This document shows, piece after piece, positions 1-5,940 of a stretch of DNA of 5,940 bases. Position 1 is the stretch's first letter. Every line of letters begins with the position of its first letter. The notes under the pieces are model-generated. The model had not been told where the DNA came from, did not search any database, and saw only the letters and a list, made by a program, of their open reading frames with translations. Origin of the DNA: Comamonadaceae bacterium (GTDB lineage Bacteria > Pseudomonadota > Gammaproteobacteria > Burkholderiales > Burkholderiaceae_C); contig JAHEBY010000167.1 of NCBI GenBank assembly GCA_024642025.1, forward strand, positions 1 through 5,940. The letters are read 5' to 3'. Made by a program: the position numbers and the translations under genes.

Positions 1-94
1 ATGCTCATGCTGGACGGGGGCTAGTTCTTAAAAACAAGGGATCATTTCTCTTGTTTTACTGATCCTGGTGGCCTTGACAGTCAGTCCGCGATAT
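1..94. other. Left-edge intergenic sequence downstream of engB
   Basis: This stretch lies beyond the engB stop codon, and I see no complete gene in it. In plus frame 1 it is open from the window edge to a TAG at 22-24, so it could hold the last seven codons of a gene entering from the left. On the minus strand an ATG at 8-6 runs off the edge and could start a gene co-oriented with engB. In many betaproteobacteria hemB lies next to engB, but only three codons are visible and no Shine-Dalgarno sequence precedes this ATG, so I assign neither. The only clear structure is the inverted repeat at 31-57. Confidence 0.5.
31..57. terminator. AT-rich inverted repeat, possible bidirectional terminator
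   Basis: AAAACAAG at 31-38 pairs exactly with CTTGTTTT at 50-57. The stem extends inward through a G-T wobble (39/49), G40-C48 and A41-T47, giving about 11 pairs around the five-base loop 42-46. Read on the minus strand, the stem ends in a T run 38 nt after the engB stop codon, as an intrinsic terminator would. Read on the plus strand it also ends in four Ts, so it could serve a gene entering from the left. The stem has few G-C pairs, which weakens the call. Confidence 0.45.
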
Positions 95-823
95 TCAGCT
101 CTTCATATCGCTGGCCAACATCACATCACTTTCAACGACATCCGCTACTGGATGCGCCCACAGCCAGAGAAGCTCCGCAACGCTCTCAATCCCGATGCGC
201 TTGGTGGCGGAGAACAGCCTGACCTCGCCCCCGCCCGCCTGCAGATTCATGATGGACACGGCTTTGGTTTGTTCGCTGCGGTTGAGCTTGTCGGCTTTTG
301 TCAGAACGACCAGAAACTTCAGGCCTTCGGCAACCCGGGGGCGAATCACGTCCAGCAAAATTTCGTCCAGCTCAGTCAGGCCGTGGCGTGGATCGCACAG
401 CAGCACGATGCCCTTGAGGTTTTCCCGCGTCACGAGGTAGTTGGCCATCACCTGCTGCCAGCGAATCTTGTCCTGTTTGGGCACGGCGGCGTAGCCATAG
501 CCGGGCAAATCCGCCAGCACCGCGTCGGTAACGCCCTGCTTACCGAGGGAAAACAGGTTGATATGCTGGGTTCGCCCGGGCTTTTTGGAGGCAAATGCCA
601 GGTGCTTTTGCTGTGTGAGGGTGTTGATGCAGGTCGATTTGCCCGCATTGGAGCGGCCTACAAACGCGATTTCAGGCACGTCCAGCGCAGGCAAAAAGTG
701 CAGTTCCGGGGCTGTCGTGAGAAATTTGGCAGTGTGCAGCCAACCTAATGCGATGGTGGATGCGGTTGCGGGAGGTGCGCCGCTTTTGGCGCTGGCAGCT
801 GGCGGCTTGGGGTGAATAGTCAT
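95..823 (-). CDS. engB: Ribosome biogenesis GTP-binding protein EngB (YihA/YsxC)
   Basis: This is a 242-residue cytoplasmic GTPase of the TrmE-Era-EngA-EngB-Septin class. The family is needed for late assembly of the large ribosomal subunit and for cell division in several bacteria. All G motifs are visible: the P-loop GRSNAGKS at 56-63, the switch I threonine in KPGRTQ at 81-86, DLPGYG (G3) at 105-110, TKAD (G4) at 175-178, and a G5-like FSATKRIGI at 204-212. About 45 residues precede the conserved core, a longer N-terminal extension than the roughly 210-residue E. coli protein has; extensions of this kind are usual in Burkholderiales. The ATG at 823 is the only plausible start before the P-loop, although no clear Shine-Dalgarno sequence precedes it. 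The gene is divergent from the cytochrome c4 gene, and its job is unrelated to the redox genes on the plus strand. Confidence 0.96.
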   Translation of the reverse strand: MTIHPKPPAASAKSGAPPATASTIALGWLHTAKFLTTAPELHFLPALDVPEIAFVGRSNAGKSTCINTLTQQKHLAFASKKPGRTQHINLFSLGKQGVTDAVLADLPGYGYAAVPKQDKIRWQQVMANYLVTRENLKGIVLLCDPRHGLTELDEILLDVIRPRVAEGLKFLVVLTKADKLNRSEQTKAVSIMNLQAGGGEVRLFSATKRIGIESVAELLWLWAHPVADVVESDVMLASDMKS

Positions 824-849
824 GGATGCACGGGGAGACCGAAGGCACC

Positions 850-855
850 ATTGTA
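850..855 (-). promoter_or_regulatory. Candidate -10 box for engB
   Basis: On the minus strand this reads TACAAT, five of six matches to the sigma-70 -10 consensus. It lies 26 nt upstream of the engB ATG, which would give a leader of roughly 20 nt. No good -35 hexamer is found 16-18 nt further upstream (the sequence there is G+C-rich), so the call rests on the -10 match and its position. Confidence 0.3.
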
Positions 856-859
856 GAAT
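854..859 (+). promoter_or_regulatory. Candidate -10 box for the cytochrome c4 gene
   Basis: The plus strand reads TAGAAT, five of six matches to the sigma-70 -10 consensus. Transcription would start near 866 and leave a leader of about 70 nt before the ATG at 938. There is no recognisable -35 element at the expected distance. The box shares two bases with the minus-strand candidate at 850-855, so polymerase could not occupy both at once. Confidence 0.25.
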
Positions 860-937
860 GCAGGCTGTTTTACGCCGCTTTATGTGGTGTTCCTACGGTT
901 GCCTGGCAGTTTGCCTGTTACTAGATATTCCAAATCC

Positions 938-1618
938 ATGAAGTCGATTGCCCACCTGCTCCTGGTTGCCTCCCTGGCTGTTGTATCCACCGTTTCCGGC
1001 TACGCCGAGGAAGCAAAGCCGGCCGACGCCAAAGCGCCCGCCGAGGGCCATGCTACGGCGGAACCGGCCAAAATGGTCAAGCCCGATCTCGCCAAAGGCG
1101 AGGCCAGCTTCACGGCAGTCTGTGCGGCGTGCCATGGTGCAGACGGCAACTCTGGCACGCCGGCCAATCCCAAACTTGCGCAACAGCACCCGGAGTATCT
1201 GATCAAGCAGTTGCACGAGTTCAAATCGGGCAAGCGCGCCAATGCCATCATGAGCGGCTTTGCGGCGACTCTGTCCGATGACGATATGCGCAATATTTCC
1301 TATTGGGTCACTGCCAAGAAAGGCAAACCCGGGTTTGCCAAAGACAAAGAGCTGGTTGCGTTGGGCGAGCGCATTTACCGTGGTGGCATTGCAGACCGCC
1401 AGATCGCGGCTTGCGCGGGTTGCCATAGCCCCAATGGTGCTGGCATTCCCTCACAATATCCGCGCCTGAGCGGTCAGCACGCCGAATATGTGGCGGCGCA
1501 ACTCACGGCCTTCCGTGACGGCGTACGCAAGAACAATTTGCAGATGACCCAGGTGGCTGCAAAGTTGAATGATCGCGAGATCAAGGCCGTATCAGATTAC
1601 GTTGCCGGTTTGCGCTGA
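938..1618 (+). CDS. Diheme cytochrome c4 (periplasmic electron carrier)
   Basis: This 226-residue precursor is a class I diheme c-type cytochrome. Family members carry electrons in the periplasm, typically between the bc1 complex and terminal oxidases. Residues 1-23 look like a Sec signal peptide: Lys2, a hydrophobic core, and likely cleavage after the Ala of GYA. Two homologous cytochrome domains follow, each with a CXXCH haem site (CAACH at 62-66, CAGCH at 159-163) and a probable axial methionine (Met105 in IMSGFA, Met203 in LQMTQ). An Ala/Pro/Lys/Glu-rich segment at about 24-48 separates the signal peptide from the first domain. I chose the ATG at 938 because it puts a lysine directly before the hydrophobic core; a GTG at 884 in the same frame would add 18 unlikely residues. 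Neither start has a clear Shine-Dalgarno sequence. The downstream resB and ccsB products would attach its haems. The family call is firm; the physiological electron partner is inferred. Confidence 0.94.
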   Translation: MKSIAHLLLVASLAVVSTVSGYAEEAKPADAKAPAEGHATAEPAKMVKPDLAKGEASFTAVCAACHGADGNSGTPANPKLAQQHPEYLIKQLHEFKSGKRANAIMSGFAATLSDDDMRNISYWVTAKKGKPGFAKDKELVALGERIYRGGIADRQIAACAGCHSPNGAGIPSQYPRLSGQHAEYVAAQLTAFRDGVRKNNLQMTQVAAKLNDREIKAVSDYVAGLR

Positions 1619-1630
1619 CACTTCGTAACA

Positions 1631-1672
1631 GGTGCCCGGTTCCAGATGGGAACCAATAACCTTTGGGCAACC
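1631..1672 (+). other. RNA hairpin in the spacer before the terminator
   Basis: GGTTCC (1638-1643) and GGAACC (1649-1654) form a perfect six-pair stem with a five-base loop. Around it, GCCC (1634-1637) can pair with GGGC (1665-1668), and GGT (1631-1633) with ACC (1670-1672) after a bulged A, though the 3' side carries a ten-base internal bulge. There is no T run after it, so it is not itself a terminator. It may stabilise the 3' end of the cytochrome c4 transcript or take part in folding of the spacer. Confidence 0.4.
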
Positions 1673-1679
1673 CTAACAG

Positions 1680-1711
1680 GGGCGGGATTGTTTATCAATG
1701 CCCGCCCTTTT
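1680..1711 (+). terminator. Intrinsic terminator after the cytochrome c4 gene
   Basis: GGGCGGG (1680-1686) pairs perfectly with CCCGCCC (1701-1707). ATTG (1687-1690) and CAAT (1696-1699) extend the stem past a bulged G1700, leaving the loop TTTAT. Four Ts follow at 1708-1711, then an A+T-rich AATT. This is a textbook Rho-independent terminator, 61 nt after the cytochrome stop codon and 26 nt before the resB ATG. It should separate the cytochrome message from resB-ccsB at least in part. Confidence 0.85.
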
Positions 1712-1723
1712 AATTGGCTTTTC

Positions 1724-1727
1724 AGGA
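1724..1727 (+). promoter_or_regulatory. Ribosome binding site of resB, deciding its start
   Basis: AGGA lies 10 nt before the ATG at 1738. The other possible start, a TTG at 1714, lies upstream of this site and only two bases after the terminator T run, with no purine-rich sequence of its own. The site therefore favours ATG 1738. Confidence 0.65.
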
Positions 1728-1737
1728 CAAGTTATCG

Positions 1738-3891
1738 ATGAGCGTTTCCACTGAGGGTATCGAAGTCAACAGCGGCTCGCGCGTGTGGCGTGCCGCTGTT
1801 GAGCTGCTCTCGTCCATGCGGTTCTCGATCTCTTTGCTCACGGTAATTTGCATTGCCTCGGTGATTGGCACGGTACTCAAGCAGCATGAGCCGATCAACA
1901 ATTATGTGAACCAGTTTGGCCCGTTCTGGGCTGATGTGTTTGGCCGGGTGAGTCTGTACTCGGTTTATAGCGCGTGGTGGTTTCTGTTGATTCTGGCCTT
2001 TCTGGTTACCAGCACCTCCCTGTGCATCGCCCGCAACGCGCCAAAAATTCTGGTTGACCTCAAGGCGTACAAAGAAAATATTCGTGAGCAAAGCCTCAAG
2101 GCCTTTGGTCATCGGGCAGAGGGCCATTTGGCCGACGTGCCTGAGGCCGCAGCACAACGCCTGGGCAACATGCTCTCTGAAGGCGGCTGGAAAGTGAAGC
2201 TGCAACAGCGCGACACTCCTTCCGGCGCGGGCTGGATGATTGCTGCCAAGGCTGGTGCGGCCAATAAGCTGGGCTACATCGCTGCGCACAGTGCGATTGT
2301 GCTGGTGTGTCTGGGTGGTCTGCTGGATGGTGACCTGGTCGTGCGGGCGCAAATGCTGTTCGACGGGAAAACCGCCTTTAGAGGTGGCGGCATGATTGCC
2401 GACGTGGCACCCGAACATCGCCTGAGTGATCGTAACCCGACCTTTCGCGGCAACCTTTTGGTGGCCGAAGGCGCCCAATCCAGCACGGCGATTTTGAATC
2501 AGTCCGATGGCATTCTGATTCAGGAGTTGCCCTTCGCGATTGAGCTGAAAAAATTTGTCGTGGAGTTCTACTCCACCGGCATGCCGAAGCTCTTCGCAAG
2601 CGACATCGTCATTCACGACAAGGAAACCGGAGAGGCCATTCCGGCTCGCGTAGAAGTCAATCACCCGGTCCGCCACAAGGGCGTTGAGATTTACCAGTCC
2701 AGCTTTGACGATGGCGGCTCCAGCCTCAAGCTCAAAGCGGTTCCGATGCGTTCGGGCGCGCAACCATTTGAGCTGGAAGGTGTCGTAGGCGGATCATCGC
2801 AGCTCACACGTGGCACGGGCGATGCTGGCCGCCCAGAAGATAAATTGACTGTGGAATACACCGGATTGCGCGTCATCAACGTCGAGAATTTTTCGGGCAA
2901 CGGTACCGGGGTGGATGTACGTAAGGTCGACCTTAAAGACGCTATCCAGTCGCGTATGGGGGCCGCGAACAAAACAGCCACAAAGAAGGAATTGCGCAAC
3001 GTGGGGCCCAGCGTGACTTACAAGTTGCGGGACTCGGCGGGCCAAGCCCGCGAGTATCACAACTACATGCTTCCCGTCGATACCGGAGACGGCATACCGG
3101 TTTTCCTGATGGGGATTCGCGACACACCGTCTGAGCCATATCGTTACCTGCGTGTGCCAGCGGACGATCAGGGTTCCACGGATGAGTTCATGCGCATGAA
3201 GGCTGCATTGATGGAGTCGGGCATTCGCAAGCTGGCGATTGACCGGTACGCAGCCAAGGCGGTAGACCCGTCCCGACCCGAGCTGGCTCAGCAGCTGGCT
3301 GCATCTGCGTCCCGAGCCTTGGCACTATTTGCTGGAGATGTAGCTGGCAATGGTGGTAAATCTGCGGCAGGGCTGCAGGCAGTGGCGGATTTTATCGAAG
3401 GCAACGTGCCAGAGGCCGAGCGGCCAAAAGCGGGTGAGGTGCTGATTCGCATTTTGAACGGCAGCCTGTTTGAACTGGCCCAGACCGCACGCGAGCGGGC
3501 CGGGCTCCCACCACTGGCTCCTAGTGAAAAATTACAGGGCTTCATGACACAGGCTGTAATCGCATTGAGTGATGCCAACGCCTACCCTGCGCCATTGACG
3601 CTGCAACTGACGGATTTCAAGCAAGTGCAGGCCAGTGTGTTCCAGGTGGCTCGCGCTCCCGGCAAAAATGTGGTTTATCTGGGTTGCCTATTGCTGATTC
3701 TGGGCGTTTTTGCGATGCTCTACGTCCGGGAGCGGCGATTGTGGATTTGGCTGGCACCACAAGCAGGTGATGGTGGAGCCGAACCCGGTGGCTCAAACGC
3801 GACCATGGCGCTTTCGTCGAACCGCAAAACCATGGATGGTGACCGTGAATTCGAGAAGCTCAAACTGAAGTTGATTGGTGTGAAGGACTAG
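1738..3891 (+). CDS. resB: Cytochrome c biogenesis protein ResB (Ccs1 family, System II)
   Basis: The product is a 717-residue inner-membrane protein of the ResB/Ccs1 family (called CcsB in Bordetella). With the ResC/CcsA-type protein encoded next, it forms the System II synthase that moves haem across the membrane and joins it to apocytochrome CXXCH motifs. The expected layout is visible: transmembrane segments at about 29-46, 78-97 and 179-197, a large periplasmic domain from about 198 to 643, a fourth segment at 645-663, and a charged cytoplasmic tail. His184, in the third segment (AAHSAI), matches the conserved membrane histidine of the family, implicated in haem handling. The four cysteines (38, 96, 191, 650) all lie in or near membrane segments and form no CXXC pair, so thiol reduction of the apocytochrome must come from other proteins not seen here. 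The start at 1738 is supported by AGGA at 1724-1727. The stop lies 4 nt before ccsB. Confidence 0.95.
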   Translation: MSVSTEGIEVNSGSRVWRAAVELLSSMRFSISLLTVICIASVIGTVLKQHEPINNYVNQFGPFWADVFGRVSLYSVYSAWWFLLILAFLVTSTSLCIARNAPKILVDLKAYKENIREQSLKAFGHRAEGHLADVPEAAAQRLGNMLSEGGWKVKLQQRDTPSGAGWMIAAKAGAANKLGYIAAHSAIVLVCLGGLLDGDLVVRAQMLFDGKTAFRGGGMIADVAPEHRLSDRNPTFRGNLLVAEGAQSSTAILNQSDGILIQELPFAIELKKFVVEFYSTGMPKLFASDIVIHDKETGEAIPARVEVNHPVRHKGVEIYQSSFDDGGSSLKLKAVPMRSGAQPFELEGVVGGSSQLTRGTGDAGRPEDKLTVEYTGLRVINVENFSGNGTGVDVRKVDLKDAIQSRMGAANKTATKKELRNVGPSVTYKLRDSAGQAREYHNYMLPVDTGDGIPVFLMGIRDTPSEPYRYLRVPADDQGSTDEFMRMKAALMESGIRKLAIDRYAAKAVDPSRPELAQQLAASASRALALFAGDVAGNGGKSAAGLQAVADFIEGNVPEAERPKAGEVLIRILNGSLFELAQTARERAGLPPLAPSEKLQGFMTQAVIALSDANAYPAPLTLQLTDFKQVQASVFQVARAPGKNVVYLGCLLLILGVFAMLYVRERRLWIWLAPQAGDGGAEPGGSNATMALSSNRKTMDGDREFEKLKLKLIGVKD
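3882..3887 (+). promoter_or_regulatory. Ribosome binding site of ccsB inside the resB end
   Basis: GAAGGA overlaps the last codons of resB and sits 8 nt before the ccsB ATG at 3896. It fixes the ccsB start and supports translation of both genes from one message. Confidence 0.75.
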
Positions 3892-3895
3892 ACCC

Positions 3896-5236
3896 ATGAA
3901 TACGATTACGCATGCCGCTTCGTCGGCACCCACGATTCGATTGAACGAAGGCTTTTTTGCGCGACGCAACTGGTTTGACTGGCTTTTTGCCGCGCTGGCG
4001 ATGGCGGCTGGGCTCTTCGCGTTCTCGCGCTACGCCAGCTTCATGGATGTGTACGAAAAAGGCATTCTGATCGGCGCCGTGCCTGCCGTTATCTGGTTAG
4101 GCTGGTTTTGGCGCCCTGTGCGCTTGCTGCTTGTTTTGGTGGCGGGTTTCGCCTTGCTGGGCATAACGTCTTATCAAGGCAGTCTGGCCCGGGCAGAAAC
4201 AGTTTTCTGGCTTAAATACTTTTTATCCAGTCAGTCGGCCATTTTGTGGATGAGCGTGCTGTTTTTTATGGCGACCATTTTCTACGGCATTGGCACCTTT
4301 GCCACCGGGCAGAGCCGGAACATGGAGATCATTGGTTCACGCATTACCTGGGTCGCGGTCGGCATGGCGCTCGTGGGCACCCTGGTGCGATGGTATGAGA
4401 GTTACCTGATTGGCGCGGACGTGGGGCATATCCCGGTCAGCAACCTGTATGAAGTGTTCGTGCTGTTTTGCTGGTTGACGGCGGCCTTTTATCTGTATTT
4501 CGAAGAGCAGTATCAGACCCGGGCATTGGGTGCTTTTGTACTATTGATCGTCAGCGCCGCGGTCGGCTTTTTGCTGTGGTATTCGGTGGTGCGTGGTGCG
4601 CACGAAATCCAGCCTCTGGTGCCCGCACTCAAAAGCTGGTGGATGAAGTTGCACGTTCCCGCCAACTTCATCGGTTACGGGACCTTCTCGCTTTCAGCCA
4701 TGGTCGCATTTGCGTACTTGATCAAACAGCAGGGGGCTGAGACGCGCTGGTACAAGCTTACGCCATTGTGGTTGTTGGGTATGGTGCTGTGCTTTCTGCC
4801 GCTGGTGTTCCGTAAAAGTTCGCCAGAAGCGGGTGGTTCGTACTGGATTGGGTACTTGTTTGTTTCCTTTTTGATCGTCGGCGGCATTTTGCTGGGCCGA
4901 AAGCGCATCGCCGAACGTCTGCCAAGTTTCGAAATTCTTGACGATGTGATGTACAAGTCGATCGCAGTCGGGTTCGCTTTCTTTACCATTGCCACAGTAC
5001 TTGGTGCGCTTTGGGCTGCAGAGGCCTGGGGCGGTTACTGGAGCTGGGACCCTAAAGAAACCTGGGCGCTCATTGTTTGGCTTAACTATGCGGCCTGGCT
5101 GCACATGCGTCTGATGAAAGGCCTGCGCGGCACGGTGGCCGCCTGGTGGGCTCTGGGTGGACTCGCCGTGACGACATTTGCGTTTTTGGGGGTCAACATG
5201 TTTTTGAGCGGCTTGCACAGCTATGGTGAACTGTAA
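3896..5236 (+). CDS. ccsB: Cytochrome c synthase subunit CcsB (ResC/CcsA type, WWD protein)
   Basis: This 446-residue polytopic membrane protein belongs to the haem-handling protein family. It is named CcsB in current annotation and CcsA or ResC in Bordetella and Bacillus. It presents haem to apocytochromes at the periplasmic face, in complex with ResB. The diagnostic tryptophan-rich WWD motif is WGGYWSWDPKETWALIVWL at 378-396. By comparison with the fused CcsBA proteins, His253 (KLHVPANF) and His441 (GLHSYGEL at the C-terminus) correspond to the two periplasmic haem-ligating histidines flanking the WWD domain, and His403 (WLHMR) to the membrane histidine; this assignment is from memory of the family. 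At least ten hydrophobic segments are visible, the first at about 27-46. The N-terminal part, before GHIPVSNLYEV at 177-187, is long compared with minimal CcsA proteins and holds about five of these segments. The gene starts 4 nt after the resB stop with a good GAAGGA, so the two are co-transcribed. Confidence 0.96.
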   Translation: MNTITHAASSAPTIRLNEGFFARRNWFDWLFAALAMAAGLFAFSRYASFMDVYEKGILIGAVPAVIWLGWFWRPVRLLLVLVAGFALLGITSYQGSLARAETVFWLKYFLSSQSAILWMSVLFFMATIFYGIGTFATGQSRNMEIIGSRITWVAVGMALVGTLVRWYESYLIGADVGHIPVSNLYEVFVLFCWLTAAFYLYFEEQYQTRALGAFVLLIVSAAVGFLLWYSVVRGAHEIQPLVPALKSWWMKLHVPANFIGYGTFSLSAMVAFAYLIKQQGAETRWYKLTPLWLLGMVLCFLPLVFRKSSPEAGGSYWIGYLFVSFLIVGGILLGRKRIAERLPSFEILDDVMYKSIAVGFAFFTIATVLGALWAAEAWGGYWSWDPKETWALIVWLNYAAWLHMRLMKGLRGTVAAWWALGGLAVTTFAFLGVNMFLSGLHSYGEL

Positions 5237-5342
5237 AGCCCGGGCAAAGTTGTAAGAAGCTCGCTCAGTGGGCGACTATTGGGCATTGGACGACGTGTGC
5301 CAACGTGCACGCTGAGTAAACCGCATAAAGGAACCCATTGCC
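5237..5342 (+). other. ccsB-msrP intergenic spacer
   Basis: This 106-nt gap holds an eight-base palindrome, GCCCGGGC (5238-5245), directly after the ccsB stop. It also holds a small hairpin, TCGCTC (5261-5266) with GGGCGA (5270-5275), which has one T-G pair and a three-base loop. Neither is followed by a T run, so I see no intrinsic terminator. No convincing -35/-10 pair is visible either. msrP may be read through from ccsB or have a weak or factor-dependent promoter of its own. Confidence 0.4.
5327..5332 (+). promoter_or_regulatory. Ribosome binding site of msrP
   Basis: AAAGGA ends 10 nt before the ATG at 5343 and supports that start, which also places the twin-arginine motif at a normal distance from the N-terminus. 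Confidence 0.65.
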
Positions 5343-5940
5343 ATGATTATCAGGACGCGTCAGGACGGATTCATTCACCCGGTAGCCAGCGAAATAACGC
5401 CCGAGAGCGTTTACGCGGGCCGACGCGACCTCATCAAACTCATGGCAACCGGCGTAGCAGGTGCTGCGCTGGCCACGTGGGCGACGCGCGATGCGCTGGC
5501 GCAGGTTCCCCGCCCTAACAAGCTTGCGGCCTTGGCGGGTGGCAAGTCGACGGTCAGTGGTGCGAACACCATGGAAAAGATCACGGATTACAAGGACGCC
5601 AGCACATACAACAATTTCTATGAGTTCGGGACCGACAAATCTGACCCAGCCAAAAACGCGCATACCCTGAAGACAACACCCTGGACGGTAGAAATCGAAG
5701 GTTTGGTCAAGAAGCCGGCGAAGTATGCGCTGGAGGACCTGCTCAAACTCAGTGCGCAGGAAGAGCGCATCTACCGGCTGCGCTGTGTGGAGGGTTGGTC
5801 CATGGTGATTCCGTGGGTGGGCTATTCATTGTCTGAACTCATCAAAAAGGTAGAACCCACCAGCGATGCCAAGTTTGTGGAGTTTGTGACACTTGCCGAC
5901 CCCAAGACAATGCCGTTTGTGGGTTCGCGCGTGCTGGACT
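5343..5940 (+). CDS. msrP: Methionine sulfoxide reductase catalytic subunit MsrP (YedY), 3' end missing
   Basis: The first 199 residues of a periplasmic molybdopterin oxidoreductase are present; the reading frame is still open at the window edge. E. coli MsrP has 334 residues, so roughly 130 should be missing. MsrP reduces methionine sulfoxide in periplasmic proteins, taking electrons from the haem-containing membrane protein MsrQ. A Tat signal is clear: GRRDLIKLM at 26-34, a mild hydrophobic stretch, and probable cleavage after the Ala of DALA at 50-53. The mature part carries the family signatures YNNFYEFGTDK (89-99), KTTPWTVEIEG (110-120) and RLRCVEGWSMVIPW (145-158). Cys148 in the last is the expected molybdenum ligand. 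It is in the same direction as ccsB, 106 nt away, so co-transcription is possible but not shown. msrQ would be expected next. Confidence 0.95.
   Translation, partial: MIIRTRQDGFIHPVASEITPESVYAGRRDLIKLMATGVAGAALATWATRDALAQVPRPNKLAALAGGKSTVSGANTMEKITDYKDASTYNNFYEFGTDKSDPAKNAHTLKTTPWTVEIEGLVKKPAKYALEDLLKLSAQEERIYRLRCVEGWSMVIPWVGYSLSELIKKVEPTSDAKFVEFVTLADPKTMPFVGSRVLD

Noticed and set aside
68..748. A 226-codon open frame on the plus strand opposite engB.
   Set aside because: It lies almost entirely antisense to a well-supported GTPase gene with all G motifs, resembles no family I recognise, and is readily explained by codon bias of the minus-strand gene.
884..937. A GTG at 884 as an earlier in-frame start for cytochrome c4.
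   Set aside because: It would add 18 residues ahead of a signal peptide that is already complete from ATG 938, and has no ribosome binding site.
1714..1737. A TTG at 1714 as an earlier start for ResB.
   Set aside because: It sits two bases after the terminator T run, has no Shine-Dalgarno sequence, and lies upstream of the AGGA that is well placed for ATG 1738.
1732..2763. A 343-codon open frame on the minus strand opposite the start of resB.
   Set aside because: It is antisense to a clear ResB gene, its translation is rich in His, Arg and Gln with no domain I recognise, and G+C-rich genes commonly produce such shadows.
5261..5275. A small hairpin after ccsB as a terminator.
   Set aside because: The stem has six pairs including one T-G, the loop is three bases, and no T run follows.
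5304..5311. The palindrome CGTGCACG upstream of msrP as an operator.
   Set aside because: An eight-base palindrome is expected by chance at this length and G+C content, and it matches no operator I can name.
1..5940. The possibility of an undescribed system, mobile element or CRISPR array in the window.
   Set aside because: Every long stretch is accounted for by recognised conserved genes in a normal order; I saw no regularly spaced repeats, no transposase, integrase or phage genes, and no abrupt change of composition.

Overview
The window reads as an ordinary, gene-dense stretch of a betaproteobacterial chromosome, most likely Burkholderiales and probably Comamonadaceae-like. The evidence is the G+C-rich but not extreme base composition, the use of System II (ResB/CcsB) cytochrome c maturation with a long two-gene form, the diheme cytochrome c4 beside it, and the divergent engB. 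The genus cannot be fixed from the sequence alone. All recognised genes look intact, apart from the last one, which the window edge cuts.

Layout from left to right. Positions 1-94 are a non-coding edge with an AT-rich inverted repeat that may terminate transcription. engB (ribosome-assembly GTPase) lies on the minus strand at 95-823. A short divergent intergenic region at 824-937 carries two overlapping -10-like boxes facing opposite ways. A secreted diheme cytochrome c4 gene (938-1618, plus) follows, ending in a folded spacer with a convincing intrinsic terminator at 1680-1711. Next come resB (1738-3891) and ccsB (3896-5236), 4 nt apart and clearly one operon. After a 106-nt gap, msrP starts at 5343 and runs off the right edge.

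The plus-strand genes share an envelope-redox theme. ResB and CcsB together form the haem-exporting and haem-ligating synthase that attaches haem to CXXCH motifs of exported apocytochromes, and the neighbouring cytochrome c4, with two such motifs, is an obvious client. MsrP is a Tat-exported molybdopterin enzyme that repairs oxidised methionines in periplasmic proteins. Its membrane haem partner MsrQ would be expected just beyond the right edge. engB is functionally unrelated and only shares the divergent promoter region.

No mobile element, CRISPR array, tRNA or rRNA gene, or undescribed system was found. The points most worth a second look are regulatory: the strong terminator-like hairpin only 26 nt before the resB start codon, the hairpin just upstream of it, and the compact divergent promoter region between engB and the cytochrome gene.
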